From contig DATBLE010000001.1 in NCBI GenBank assembly GCA_036555585.1, positions 1-64,000 of the forward strand: a stretch of DNA of 64,000 nt. Direction: 5' to 3'. Positions 31,754-40,489 of the stretch are shown here, one piece after another (position 1 is the stretch's first letter; every line of letters begins with the position of its first letter). Below the pieces are notes generated by a model. That model worked only from the letters and a program-made list of their open reading frames with translations. It was not told the DNA's origin and made no database searches. The translations under genes and the position numbers were made by a program. This DNA comes from DATBLE01 sp036555585 (GTDB lineage Bacteria; Actinomycetota; Thermoleophilia; Gaiellales; Gaiellaceae).

Positions 31754-32568
31754 AGCTCCTCTACGAGACGCCGGGCCGGCCCGCGTTCGACCTGCCCGCC
31801 GCCCTGGCCGAGCGCTACCCCGGCCGGTTCGGCTTCGCCGGCCAACGGCTCGTCGCCAACTTCGTCTCGTCGATCGACGGCGTCGTCGCGATCCCGGGGC
31901 TCGCACGCGCCAACCGGCTGATCGCCGACGAGAACGACGACGACCGCTTCGTCATGGGCCTTTTGCGCGCGGCCGCCGAGGCCGTCGTGATCGGGTCGGG
32001 GACGCTGCAGGCGTCGCCGAAGGGTCTGTGGACGCCGGCGAGCACCTACCCGGACGCCGCCGGCGGCTGGGCGGAGCTGCGCCGCCGGCTGGGGCGTCCG
32101 AGCGAGCCCGCGCTGGCCGTGATCACCGGCACCGGCGGCGTCGACCCGAACCATCCCGCGTTCGAGCGCGGTGCGCTCGTGCTGACCACCGACGCGGGCG
32201 CCCAGGCGCTGTCGGGCCTGCTGCCGGAGGCGTCGGAGGTGGTCGCGCTCGGCGAGGGCCCGCTGGTCGACGTCCGGCGGGCGGTGGAGGAGGTGCGCGG
32301 GCGCGGCCACGAGCTCGTTCTGCTCGAGGCCGGCCCGCACGTCGTCGGCTCGATGCTCGCCGAGCGGCTGATCGACGAGCTGTTCCTGACCGTCTCGCCG
32401 CTCCTCGCCGGCCGCGAGGAGGGCCAGACCCGCCTCGGCCTGGTCGCCGGCCGGGAGCTCCTACCGGGCCTCCGAGTCGAGGGCGACCTCGCCGGCGTCC
32501 GCCGGAGCGGCGACCACCTGTTCCTGCACTACCTGCTGCGGCGCCTCGAGAGCGCGATTCCCGCTTGA
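31744..32568 (+). CDS. RibD C-terminal/DHFR-like reductase, apparent ACG start
   Basis: About 274 residues. The RibD_C fold is recognisable: ANFVSSIDGVVAIPG at the first strand, RFVMGLLRAAAEAVVIGSGTL, then LLEAGPHVVGSMLAERLIDELFLTVSPLLAGR. Members reduce pyrimidine intermediates of riboflavin, or dihydrofolate. There is no ATG, GTG or TTG in frame at the expected position. AGGAGG at 31731-31736 is followed after 7 nt by ACG (31744), one base from ATG. A change of that base would alter only one FolE residue. Either a rare start, a frameshift fusion to FolE, or an error. It follows folE and may act in pterin or folate reduction. Confidence 0.8.
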   Translation, partial: TGLELLYETPGRPAFDLPAALAERYPGRFGFAGQRLVANFVSSIDGVVAIPGLARANRLIADENDDDRFVMGLLRAAAEAVVIGSGTLQASPKGLWTPASTYPDAAGGWAELRRRLGRPSEPALAVITGTGGVDPNHPAFERGALVLTTDAGAQALSGLLPEASEVVALGEGPLVDVRRAVEEVRGRGHELVLLEAGPHVVGSMLAERLIDELFLTVSPLLAGREEGQTRLGLVAGRELLPGLRVEGDLAGVRRSGDHLFLHYLLRRLESAIPA

Positions 32569-32628
32569 CGGCCGAAGCCGGCCCTTCAAATCTGCCGCCC
32601 AATTCCGGCACAATCCGTCGGTGGATTT

Positions 32629-32674
32629 GATTGCAATCTGTCGATTGTCACGATTACAATTTGTCGAGTGTCCG
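32629..32674 (+). promoter_or_regulatory. 23-bp direct repeats and leaderless promoter of the AAA gene
   Basis: Two direct repeats (32629-32651 and 32652-32674; 18 of 23 positions equal) of the form gattNcaatNtgtcgaNtgtc. TTGCAA (32631-32636) and TACAAT (32655-32660) are 18 bases apart and would start transcription at the GTG start codon at 32668. The segment is AT-rich against its surroundings. Confidence 0.5.
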
Positions 32675-33930
32675 GGCTGGGCTACATCCCGCGCATTGTC
32701 GACGACGAGATCAGGCCTCGTCTGGCCGCATTCGGTGCCGTTGTCATCGGCGGTCCGAAAGCCTGCGGCAAGACGAGAACAGCAAGAGAGCATGCTGCCA
32801 GCGAGGTCTTGCTGGACGTCGATCAGGCTGCCCGCGCCGCAGCGGCCATCGACCCCAAGCTTCTCCTCGAAGGCGACACGCCCCGGCTGATCGACGAGTG
32901 GCAGCTCGAGCCTGCTCTGTGGAACACCGTACGCCGAGCAGTCGACGACCGCAGCCTCCCTGGACAATTCATCCTCACCGGATCGTCCAATCCTGCCGAT
33001 GACATGACCCGTCATACGGGAGCGGCCAGGATCGCGCGAATCCAGATGCGACCGATGAGCCTCGTCGAGACAGGTCACTCCAATGGAGCGATCTCCCTCG
33101 AAGGCCTTCTCCAAGGCGAAGTACCGAGGAGCGCCGACCCGGGCCTGACACTGACCGACGTCATCGATCGGGTCTGTGTGGGCGGTTGGCCGGCATTCCA
33201 GCGCCTGAGCATCGAGGACGCGCTGGTCGGGGTGAGGGGCTACCTGGATGAGATCAGTCGCACCGACGTCACCCGCGTCGACGGGAAACGACGCGACCCA
33301 CGGCGCGTGCAGCAGCTGCTCCGATCCCTTGCGAGAAACGCGGCGACGGAAGCGGCGATCACAACGATCGCTGCTGACACTGCCGGTCCCGAGGATGTCC
33401 TCGCGCGTGACACGATCTACGACTACCTCGATGCGCTCACACGGCTGATGATCGTCGAGGATCAGCCGGCCTGGTCACCCCACCTCCGCTCCCGAGCCCA
33501 GGCCCGTACGACCTCGACACGTCATTTCGTGGACCCGTCGCTGGCAGTCGCTGCGCTCGCTGCATCGCCCTCTGAGCTCATCCGAGACCTGAGCTACTTC
33601 GGCTATCTGTTCGAGTCGCTGGTCGTGCGCGACCTCCGGATCTACGCACAAGCCTTCGACGGCTCCGTCATGCACTACCGCGACAACACCGGGCTCGAGG
33701 TCGACGCGATCGTCCAGACTCGCGGCGGCTCCTGGGGAGCCTTCGAAGTCAAGCTCGGAGGCGAAGCGCACATCGCCAGCGCGTCCAAGAGCCTTCTGAC
33801 GTTTGCCCAGCGCGTGGACACAGCGAAGATCGGGCCTCCGGCCACGCTCGCTGTCGTCGTCGCGACCGGATACGCGTACCAGCGCCCCGAAGGAGTCGCC
33901 GTCGTGCCGATCGGTGCCCTCGGGCGCTGA
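32668..33930 (+). CDS. AAA ATPase with DUF4143 domain
   Basis: 420 residues from GTG at 32668. The P-loop is GGPKACGKTRTA near residue 28, with a Walker B-like LIDEWQLEP near 75 and sensor segment ILTGSSN. The C-terminal DUF4143 region contains FVDPSLAVAALAASP, GYLFESLVVRDLRIYA and HYRDNTGLEVDAIV, the last resembling a PD-(D/E)xK nuclease-like strand. Such proteins are often mobile or toxin-associated; their function is unsettled. Codon use is less GC-biased than its neighbours and the gene stands alone between unrelated units, which suggests transfer. Confidence 0.85.
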   Translation: MSGLGYIPRIVDDEIRPRLAAFGAVVIGGPKACGKTRTAREHAASEVLLDVDQAARAAAAIDPKLLLEGDTPRLIDEWQLEPALWNTVRRAVDDRSLPGQFILTGSSNPADDMTRHTGAARIARIQMRPMSLVETGHSNGAISLEGLLQGEVPRSADPGLTLTDVIDRVCVGGWPAFQRLSIEDALVGVRGYLDEISRTDVTRVDGKRRDPRRVQQLLRSLARNAATEAAITTIAADTAGPEDVLARDTIYDYLDALTRLMIVEDQPAWSPHLRSRAQARTTSTRHFVDPSLAVAALAASPSELIRDLSYFGYLFESLVVRDLRIYAQAFDGSVMHYRDNTGLEVDAIVQTRGGSWGAFEVKLGGEAHIASASKSLLTFAQRVDTAKIGPPATLAVVVATGYAYQRPEGVAVVPIGALGR

Positions 33931-33963
33931 TCCTCGTCAGGTATGCGCGTCGTTCGGCCGCAG

Positions 33964-35211
33964 CTACTTGATCAGCGTCAGCAGCTTGAACATCGGCAGG
34001 TACATCGAGAGGATGATCGTCGCGACCATGCAGCCGACCAGGATGATCATGATCGGCTCGATGATCGAGGTCAGCGCCGAGATGGTCGCGTCGACCTCTT
34101 CCTCGTAGAAGTCCGCGACCTTCCCGAGCATCGCGTCGAGCTCGCCGGTCTCCTCGCCGATCTTCACCATCTGCCCGACCATCGGCGGGAACACCGGGTG
34201 CTCGATCAGCGGCTGGGCGATCGGCACGCCGGCGTGGACCTGCTCGCGCATGTCGCGGAGCGCGTCCTCGACCACCCAGTTGCCGGAGGTGGCGCCGGTG
34301 ATCTCCAGCGCCTTGATGATGTCGACGCCGGCCGCGACGAGCGTCGAGAGCGTCCGCGAGAAGCGGGCCATCGTCACCTTGAGGACGACGTCGCCGATCT
34401 TCATCGGCACCTTCAGCTTGAAGCGGTCCCACTGCTTCCGGCCGCCATCGCTGCCCTTCCAGCGGAAGAACAGGAAGATGATCAGCGCGATCGCCGGGAA
34501 GATGACGTACCAGCGGCTGCGCAGGAGCTCGGAGGCGCTGATCATGAACTGCGTCAGCTTCGGCAGCTGCCCGTTGAACTGCTTGTAGAGCTTCTGGAAG
34601 ATCGGGACGATGAAGAGGAGCATCGCGACCAGGACCAGGAACGCGAAGGAGATGACCATCGTCGGGTAGACCATGGCGCCCTTGACGCGGCGCTTGAGGT
34701 TCGCCTCCTTCTCGATCTGCGTGGCGAGCCGGTCGAGGACGTTGTCCAGGATGCCGGCCGCCTCGCCCGCCTCGACCATCGAGACGTAGATCCGGGAGAA
34801 GATCTTCGGATGGCGGGACAGCGCCTCGGACAGGAGCGCGCCGCCCTCGACGTCGCTCCGGACCTGGCCGATCACCACGGCGAGGTGCGGATCGTCGGTC
34901 TGCTCCTCGAGGATGCTCAGGGCCGTGACCACGTTCAGGCCGGCGTCGATCATCGTCGCGAACTGACGGGAGAAGACCTGGAGGACGCGCGGCTTGACGC
35001 CCCGCCCGCGGGAGCGGCCGCCGCTCCGGGCCGAGGCGTCGCCGCTGGCGACGCGCCCGTCGGCTCCCGCGCCGGACAGCTCCTCGATGTGCTCGGCGAG
35101 GAGGCCCTGCACGCGGAGCTGCTCGCGGGCGGCCGAGGCGGTGGCCGCCTGGAGCTCGCCCCTCAGCTCGAGGCCTTCGGCGTTGATCGCCGTGTAGGCG
35201 TACGAGGCCAT
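33964..35211 (-). CDS. pilC: type IV pilus inner-membrane platform protein PilC
   Basis: 415 residues, GspF family. It starts MASYAYTAINAEGLELRGEL and has a Gly/Arg/Ser-rich insert near residues 50-70. Two T2SSF repeats follow: FSRQFATMIDAGLNVVTAL with YPTMVISFAFLVLVAML, and FSRTLSTLVAAGVDIIKAL with MVKIGEETGELDAML. The C-terminal helix is EPIMIILVGCMVATIILSM. It anchors PilB and PilT. It is the last gene of the minus-strand pil operon, 33 bp from the convergent AAA gene. Confidence 0.95.
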   Translation of the reverse strand: MASYAYTAINAEGLELRGELQAATASAAREQLRVQGLLAEHIEELSGAGADGRVASGDASARSGGRSRGRGVKPRVLQVFSRQFATMIDAGLNVVTALSILEEQTDDPHLAVVIGQVRSDVEGGALLSEALSRHPKIFSRIYVSMVEAGEAAGILDNVLDRLATQIEKEANLKRRVKGAMVYPTMVISFAFLVLVAMLLFIVPIFQKLYKQFNGQLPKLTQFMISASELLRSRWYVIFPAIALIIFLFFRWKGSDGGRKQWDRFKLKVPMKIGDVVLKVTMARFSRTLSTLVAAGVDIIKALEITGATSGNWVVEDALRDMREQVHAGVPIAQPLIEHPVFPPMVGQMVKIGEETGELDAMLGKVADFYEEEVDATISALTSIIEPIMIILVGCMVATIILSMYLPMFKLLTLIK

Positions 35212-35217
35212 CGGCTG

Positions 35218-36165
35218 CTACGTGCCCGGGGTCGTCGTGTCGAGCGAGTCCGTCACGATCGGCGTGGTCGCGGTCGTCGTGGCGGTGGTGGTCGTGGTGG
35301 CGGCGGTGGTCGACGGCGTCGGCGCGATGGGCGTGGTCGAGCCCGCCGCCTGGGTGGTGGTGCCGGCCGGCGCCGCGAGGGTGCAGCTCGCCTTGAGCGC
35401 GATCTCGTACCGCGTGCCGTCGGCGGTGTTCACGAGCGTGAGCTTTCCGCCCTGCTTCAGGGTCGCGGTCGCCTGGCCGCTGTCGTACGAGCCGCCGACG
35501 ACGCCGATCTCGACCGACTTCCCGTCGCGGGCGATCGAGACGAGGCGGAAGATGTTCTCGTCGGTCGGGAACGTCCCCTTCACGGACACGCGCTCGCAGA
35601 CGCCGTTGACGGCGATCAGCGCGTCGGTCGGCGCGGGCGCGGGAGCAGTGGGCGTGATCGTCGACGGAGTCGACCCGGGGGCGGACGGCGTGGTCGCCGA
35701 CGGGGTCGAGACCGCGCCCGGCGGGACAACTGCCGGAGTCGGAGCCGAGGGCGCGACCGTCGACCCGCCCGGCGTCGGGGTCGCGCCGGCGGGCGCGGGC
35801 GCAGACGGCGTCGCGCCGGGAGTCGTCTCGGCCGCGGAGGTCGCGAGCTGCTGGACGAAGGGATCCTTCGTCTTGAAGAGGCCGAACGAGATCAGCTGGC
35901 TGGAGTCGCGCTGGACGACGATCCGGTCGGTGTTCGGCAGCTTGCCGGGCGGAACCACCGGGGCGGCGCCCGTGGGCGCGGCTCCGAGCGTGCCGGCCGG
36001 CGCTGTCGTCACCCCGGAGGCCTCGTTCCCGCCGCCGCCGAGCATCTTCGGCAGCTCGAAGCCGAGGATCGCGAGCAGGAGCACCGAGCCCACGGCGATG
36101 AAGATCTTCTGGCGCCGGACGCGCTTCTCGGCCATCGCGGTGACGGATGCGGGCGCCGGGCTCAT
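35218..36165 (-). CDS. PilP-position membrane protein with Thr/Pro-rich linkers
   Basis: 315 residues. One membrane helix (KIFIAVGSVLLLAILGFEL) lies near residues 19-37. A linker rich in P, T, A and G follows, then a compact domain at about 185-255 (NGVCERVSVKGTFPTDENIF, IGVVGGSYDSGQATATL, two cysteines) and a Thr-rich tail. The position after pilO is where PilP lies in Gram-negative clusters, but I see no clear PilP signature and there is no PilQ to bind. It overlaps pilO by ATGA. Likely part of the pilus platform. Confidence 0.65.
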   Translation of the reverse strand: MSPAPASVTAMAEKRVRRQKIFIAVGSVLLLAILGFELPKMLGGGGNEASGVTTAPAGTLGAAPTGAAPVVPPGKLPNTDRIVVQRDSSQLISFGLFKTKDPFVQQLATSAAETTPGATPSAPAPAGATPTPGGSTVAPSAPTPAVVPPGAVSTPSATTPSAPGSTPSTITPTAPAPAPTDALIAVNGVCERVSVKGTFPTDENIFRLVSIARDGKSVEIGVVGGSYDSGQATATLKQGGKLTLVNTADGTRYEIALKASCTLAAPAGTTTQAAGSTTPIAPTPSTTAATTTTTATTTATTPIVTDSLDTTTPGT

Positions 36166-36842
36166 GCTCCCACCGCCGTTGCGCCCGCCGGCGCGGCCGG
36201 GACGGGCTGGGTGTTCTCGATCGCGGGCGAGCCCGGAGCCGAGCCGGTCGGGGCCAGGCCGCTCGGGACCGGCGGCGTGGTGCCGTTACCGAACACGTAG
36301 GCCGAGACGGTCAGCGTGGCCTTGACCTGCGGGAAGCTCGCGGCGCCCTGGTTGAAGCTGATCGAGTCGACCGTGAACAGCCGGCCGGTCGCGTCGAGCA
36401 CGCCCTCGTGGACGCCGACGAGGTTGCGCAGGCGATAGAGGAAGTCGGAGAGGTCGTAGAAGCGACCCTCGAAGGAGAGGTCGACCGAGACCTGCTCGTA
36501 CGCGCCGTACGGCACGGGGTCGTGGGGGGTGATCGACTCGAACTTCACGCCCGTCTCCCCCGCGACGCGGCTCAGCTGGAGGATCACGCCGGGGATGTCG
36601 GCGGTGTTCGGCATCGCGCGCGAGAGCTTGAAGAGATCGGCGATCCGGATCGGAGGCGGCGCGGCCTGCGTCGGCACGCCCTGGGCAGCGGAGATCTGAT
36701 CGCGGGTGTCGGCGATCTGCTGCTTCAGGTCGGAGGCCTCGTGCCGCTTGGGCGCGACCGCGATGAACCAGCCGGCGACGAGCGCGACGAGGATTCCCCC
36801 GACGAGCAGGGCGACCTTGTACTCGGTGCGCAGCTTGCTCAT
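36162..36842 (-). CDS. pilO: type IV pilus assembly protein PilO
   Basis: 226 residues. One N-terminal helix (YKVALLVGGILVALVAGWFIAV) is followed by a coiled coil (KRHEASDLKQQIADTRDQI). A ferredoxin-like domain follows, with YEQVSVDLSFEGRFYDLSDFLYRLRNLV, the usual PilO signature. It forms the platform with PilN. It overlaps pilN and the downstream gene by four bases each. The tail is Pro/Ala-rich. Confidence 0.88.
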   Translation of the reverse strand: MSKLRTEYKVALLVGGILVALVAGWFIAVAPKRHEASDLKQQIADTRDQISAAQGVPTQAAPPPIRIADLFKLSRAMPNTADIPGVILQLSRVAGETGVKFESITPHDPVPYGAYEQVSVDLSFEGRFYDLSDFLYRLRNLVGVHEGVLDATGRLFTVDSISFNQGAASFPQVKATLTVSAYVFGNGTTPPVPSGLAPTGSAPGSPAIENTQPVPAAPAGATAVGA

Positions 36843-37528
36843 CCCGTCTCCTGAGGCCGGACGTCGGCCTGGATCGAGAAGGAGACGACCGACTGGCCGT
36901 TGACCTCCGCCTGCGAGCTCTGCACGAGCTTCACGTTCTCGAGCGCGGGAACCACGGCGAGCCGGCTGAGGAGGCGGGCAACGCCCTCCTGCGAGTACGT
37001 GTAGCCCGCGAAGCTCATCGGCTGAGCGGTCGGTGCCGGCGGCGGAGCCGGAGCGGGCGTCGTGGCGGTCGTGGTCGTCGTGGTCGACGAGGTCGTCGTG
37101 GTGCCCGGGGAGGCCGCGGGAGGCGTCGCCGACGCGCCCACCGCCGTCGGCGTCTCCGGCGAGGTGGCGGACATCGTCGTCAGCCAGACGTCGCCGGGCA
37201 GCACCGCGGAGATCTCGCGCAGGACGCGATCCCAGACGAGGCGGCTCTGGAGGGCGGCGCCGAGCGCTGCGACCCGCACCTGCTGCTCCGCGGCGAGCGC
37301 CGGGTTCTGCTGCGGCTGGCGGGCCGCGGGCTGGGGAAGCGAGGCGAGCTCGTCCTGGAGCGCCTGGAGCGTGGAGCGCTTGCTGTTCAGGCTCGAGCTC
37401 GAGAGCAGGTAGCCGACGACGACGAGCCCGACGACGACGAAGGGAGCGACCAGGGTGAGCTGGCCGACGACGGTCAGCCGCTTGCGGGGCTCCTTCGTCT
37501 CGCGCGGGAGCAGGTTGACGGCGCGCAT
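36839..37528 (-). CDS. pilN: type IV pilus assembly protein PilN
   Basis: 229 residues from ATG at 37528. The N terminus MRAVNLLPRE is the conserved PilN motif that binds PilM. A helix follows (LVAPFVVVGLVVVGYLLSS), then a coiled coil, the VLPGDVWLTTMSA strand and a C-terminal domain ending in FSIQADVRPQ. A long Thr/Ser/Pro linker interrupts the domain (residues about 125-160), unusual for PilN. TGATG overlap with pilM. The long open frame upstream is a shadow of pilM. Confidence 0.9.
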   Translation of the reverse strand: MRAVNLLPRETKEPRKRLTVVGQLTLVAPFVVVGLVVVGYLLSSSSLNSKRSTLQALQDELASLPQPAARQPQQNPALAAEQQVRVAALGAALQSRLVWDRVLREISAVLPGDVWLTTMSATSPETPTAVGASATPPAASPGTTTTSSTTTTTTATTPAPAPPPAPTAQPMSFAGYTYSQEGVARLLSRLAVVPALENVKLVQSSQAEVNGQSVVSFSIQADVRPQETG

Positions 37529-39354
37529 CAGTCCTCGATCCCGAGGCCGACTGCGACGGCCATGGAGGTGGTGGAGACCTCGTCCTCGACGTGCAGCGAG
37601 CGGGGCACCTCGACGCGCATGAGCGGGTCGGCGACGCGGACCGGGATCCCGATCAGCCGCTCGAGCTCCGCGGCGAGGCCGCCGCACGCCGCAGCGCCGC
37701 CCGTGATCATGATCTCGACGATCCCGAGGGAGTTCGGCTGCTCCTGGTAGAAGCGGAGCGAGGCGACCAACTCGCGGGCGAACGACTGGAGCTCGACGAC
37801 CATCGCGCGACGGGCCTCCTCGGCATGGCGGGCGTCGAGGCCGGCGGCCTCGCCCTCCTCGCCGAGCGAGAGCGCGTGCTTGATCGGCACGGCCGCGGAG
37901 GGAGTGATGTCGAGGACGCGGGCGATTGCGGCGTCGAGCGCCGACCCGCCCCACGCGAGGACACGCGTGAACTCGCACAGCCGGCCGTCCGACACCGCGA
38001 GCGTCGACCGATCGTGGCCGATCGACACGCAGACGACCGCGGCGTCCTCGCCGGGCGGCTGCGTCGGGTCGCTGAGCGCGCGCAGCAGGGCGAAGGCCTC
38101 GAGGTCGATCCCGACCAGCTTGAGCCCCGCCTTGCGGCAGGCGGCCACGTAGCGCTCGACGAGCTCCTTGTGGGCGACGACGAGGAGCACGCGGAAGACG
38201 CGGGTGCCGTCCTCCCCGACGCGCTCTTCGAGGATCCGGTAGTCGAGCGCCGCTTCGTCGAGCGGGATCGGCAGCGTCTCCTGCGCCCGGAAGCGGACGG
38301 CGTTGGTCAGCTGCTTGGGATCGGAGATGCCGGAGATCTCGAAGGTGCGCACGCCGATCCGGTTGTTCGAGATCCCCAGCCGCACGCAGTTGCGCGGAAG
38401 CTTGTTCTTGCGGAAGAAGGTCTTCAGGCTCGCGGCCAGCGCCTCCGGCTCGCGCAGCTCGCCGCCGACGACCACGCCGCGGTCGAGCGGCATGCGGGCC
38501 ATGCGGACGATCTTCGGGCCGCCCTTGTTGATCACCTGGGCGGCGGCGATCTGGGAGGCGCCGAGCTTGAGGCCGACGAGCTGGTTGTGGTCCTTCGCGC
38601 CCTTGTCGCCGCGCTTCGACTCGCGACGCTCGCGACGGGACGGCTTCTGCTCTGCCGCCGGCTCGAGAGCCGGCTCGGGAGCGTCGGCCGGTGCGGGCTC
38701 GGCGACGGGCTCGGGCGCCGGGGCGGGGTCGGCTTGGGGCTCGGCTGCGGGCGCGACGGCCTCGGCCTGCTCCGCGGCCTCTTCGGCGGCGACGACGCCT
38801 GCGGCGAGCGGCACGGCGACGGTCGCGGCTTCCGCTGCCGTCGGAGGTGCCGGCGGAGCTGCGGGGTCCGGCGTCGACTCCGCTGCGAGGGGCTCCGCGG
38901 CGGACGGCGTCGCCCGCGGCACCGGCGGCCAGAGCGGCTGCCGAGACTCGGCGGCGGCCGGCGCCGTGTCGGACGACACGGGCTGGTCGGGGACCTGTTC
39001 GGGCTCGACCGGCGGCGCCGGGGCCTCGGCTTCGACGGGCTCGACGTTCTCGACCTTCGGCTTGTCCTTCTTCCGGAAGGAGAGCTCCTTCTTCCACATC
39101 GACTTGCCGGGCTTCGCCTCGGCCTGCTCAGGCGCAGCCGCAACCTCGGGCGCCGCCTCGACCTTCGGCTTCTCCTTCTGCCGGAACGAGAGCTCCTTCT
39201 TCCACACCGACTTGCCGGGCTTCGCCTCCGCCTGCTCCGGCGCAGCCGGCTCGGGGGCAGGCTCGACCGGCGGCAGCGAGACGGCCTTCGGCTTCGCCTT
39301 CCGGCGGAAGCTGATCTCCTTCTTCCAGACCGAGGTGTCGTCGGGCTTGCTCAT
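37528..39354 (-). CDS. pilM: type IV pilus assembly protein PilM with triplicated N-terminal motif
   Basis: 608 residues; PilM is usually about 350. The C-terminal 350 residues are the actin-like ATPase (VGLKLGASQIAAAQV, ISNNRIGVRTFEI, CVSIGHDRSTLAV, MITGGAAACGGLAAELERL). The first 120 residues carry three copies of a motif, SVWKKEISFRRKAKPK, SVWKKELSFRQKEKPKV and SMWKKELSFRKKDKPKV, spaced 37-39 residues. About 130 residues rich in A, P and E follow. The motif could bind membrane, PilB/PilT or another cytoplasmic partner; nothing in the sequence says which. Confidence 0.92.
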   Translation of the reverse strand: MSKPDDTSVWKKEISFRRKAKPKAVSLPPVEPAPEPAAPEQAEAKPGKSVWKKELSFRQKEKPKVEAAPEVAAAPEQAEAKPGKSMWKKELSFRKKDKPKVENVEPVEAEAPAPPVEPEQVPDQPVSSDTAPAAAESRQPLWPPVPRATPSAAEPLAAESTPDPAAPPAPPTAAEAATVAVPLAAGVVAAEEAAEQAEAVAPAAEPQADPAPAPEPVAEPAPADAPEPALEPAAEQKPSRRERRESKRGDKGAKDHNQLVGLKLGASQIAAAQVINKGGPKIVRMARMPLDRGVVVGGELREPEALAASLKTFFRKNKLPRNCVRLGISNNRIGVRTFEISGISDPKQLTNAVRFRAQETLPIPLDEAALDYRILEERVGEDGTRVFRVLLVVAHKELVERYVAACRKAGLKLVGIDLEAFALLRALSDPTQPPGEDAAVVCVSIGHDRSTLAVSDGRLCEFTRVLAWGGSALDAAIARVLDITPSAAVPIKHALSLGEEGEAAGLDARHAEEARRAMVVELQSFARELVASLRFYQEQPNSLGIVEIMITGGAAACGGLAAELERLIGIPVRVADPLMRVEVPRSLHVEDEVSTTSMAVAVGLGIED

Positions 39355-39355
39355 G

Positions 39356-40489
39356 TCAGCTTCCTGCCAGTCGCAGGCCTGAGGAGGCGGCGGCGAGCCC
39401 CGAGCCGCCCGGCGAGCCGGACCGCTGGAGCAGGCCCTCCAGCTGGTCGGGGTAGCTCGAGCTCTCGAGGGCGACGTCCCTGCTGATCGTGCCGCGGAGG
39501 ACGAGGTCGCACAGCGACTGCTCCATCGTCTGCATCCCGCGGGTCGTCCCGGTCTGCATCACGGAGTAGATCTGCTCGAGCTTGCTCTGGCGGATCAGGT
39601 TCCGGACGGCGTAGTCGGGGATCAGGATCTCGAGGGCGGCGACCCGGCTCTGACCGTCGGCGGTGGGCAGCAGGGTCTGGGTGACGATCCCCTCGAGGCT
39701 GGCGGACAGCTGGGCGCGGATCTGCCCCTGCTGGGCAGCGGGGAAGACGTCGATGATGCGGTCGATCGTGCCGGAGGCGCCGCGGGTGTGCAGGGTGGCG
39801 AACACGAGGTGGCCGGTCTCGGCGGCGGTCAGCGCAGTCGAGATCGTCTCGAGGTCGCGCATCTCGCCGAGGAGGATCACGTCGGGGTCCTGGCGGAGGC
39901 CGGCACGGAGCGCCTCGGCGAAGCCGCGCGCGTCGGTGCCGATCTCGCGCTGGTTGACGAGGCAGCGGCGGTGGCTGTGGAGGAACTCGATCGGGTCCTC
40001 GATCGTCAGGATGTGGCCCGCGCGGTTCCGGTTGATCTCGTCGATCAGGGCGGCGAGCGTCGTCGACTTGCCCGAGCCCGTCGGCCCGGTGACGAGCACG
40101 AGCCCGCGCGGCCGCTGGGCGAACTCGTGCAGGCTGCCAGGGAGGCGCAGCTCCTCCAGCGTGAGGATCTTGTAGGGGATCAGGCGGAGCACGGCGCCGA
40201 CGGCGTTCCGCTGGAAGAAGACGTTGACGCGGAAGCGGGCGAGGCCCGAGATCGCGTACGACAGGTCGATCTGGCGGTCGACCTCCAGCCGCTTCTGCTG
40301 CTCGGTGGAGAGGATGCGGTAGAGCAGCTGCTGCGTGTCCTCGGCGGACAACGGAGGCCGGTCCTCGAGCACGACCAGCTCGCCGCGCACGCGCACGACG
40401 GGCGGCGACCCGGCGGAGAGGTGCAGGTCGGACGCCCGCAGCGCCTCCATGCTCGCGAGGAGATCGTCGATCGAGTGAACGGCGCTCAT
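39356..40489 (-). CDS. pilT: type IV pilus retraction ATPase PilT (first copy)
   Basis: 377 residues. Walker A is GPTGSGKSTT, the Asp box ILTIEDPIEFLH, Walker B VILLGEMRDLETI and the His box LVFATLHTRGASGTIDR. The PilT signature AIRNLIRE appears as AVRNLIRQ near residue 303, which supports PilT over PilB. It powers retraction. It is first in the minus-strand pil operon and divergent from pilA. The C-terminal 20 residues are Gly/Ser-rich. Confidence 0.95.
   Translation of the reverse strand: MSAVHSIDDLLASMEALRASDLHLSAGSPPVVRVRGELVVLEDRPPLSAEDTQQLLYRILSTEQQKRLEVDRQIDLSYAISGLARFRVNVFFQRNAVGAVLRLIPYKILTLEELRLPGSLHEFAQRPRGLVLVTGPTGSGKSTTLAALIDEINRNRAGHILTIEDPIEFLHSHRRCLVNQREIGTDARGFAEALRAGLRQDPDVILLGEMRDLETISTALTAAETGHLVFATLHTRGASGTIDRIIDVFPAAQQGQIRAQLSASLEGIVTQTLLPTADGQSRVAALEILIPDYAVRNLIRQSKLEQIYSVMQTGTTRGMQTMEQSLCDLVLRGTISRDVALESSSYPDQLEGLLQRSGSPGGSGLAAASSGLRLAGS

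Noticed and set aside
31076..32568. FolE-RibD fusion by programmed frameshift
   Set aside because: No standard slippery heptamer at the junction; an ACG start with a well-placed Shine-Dalgarno is simpler. Not fully excluded.
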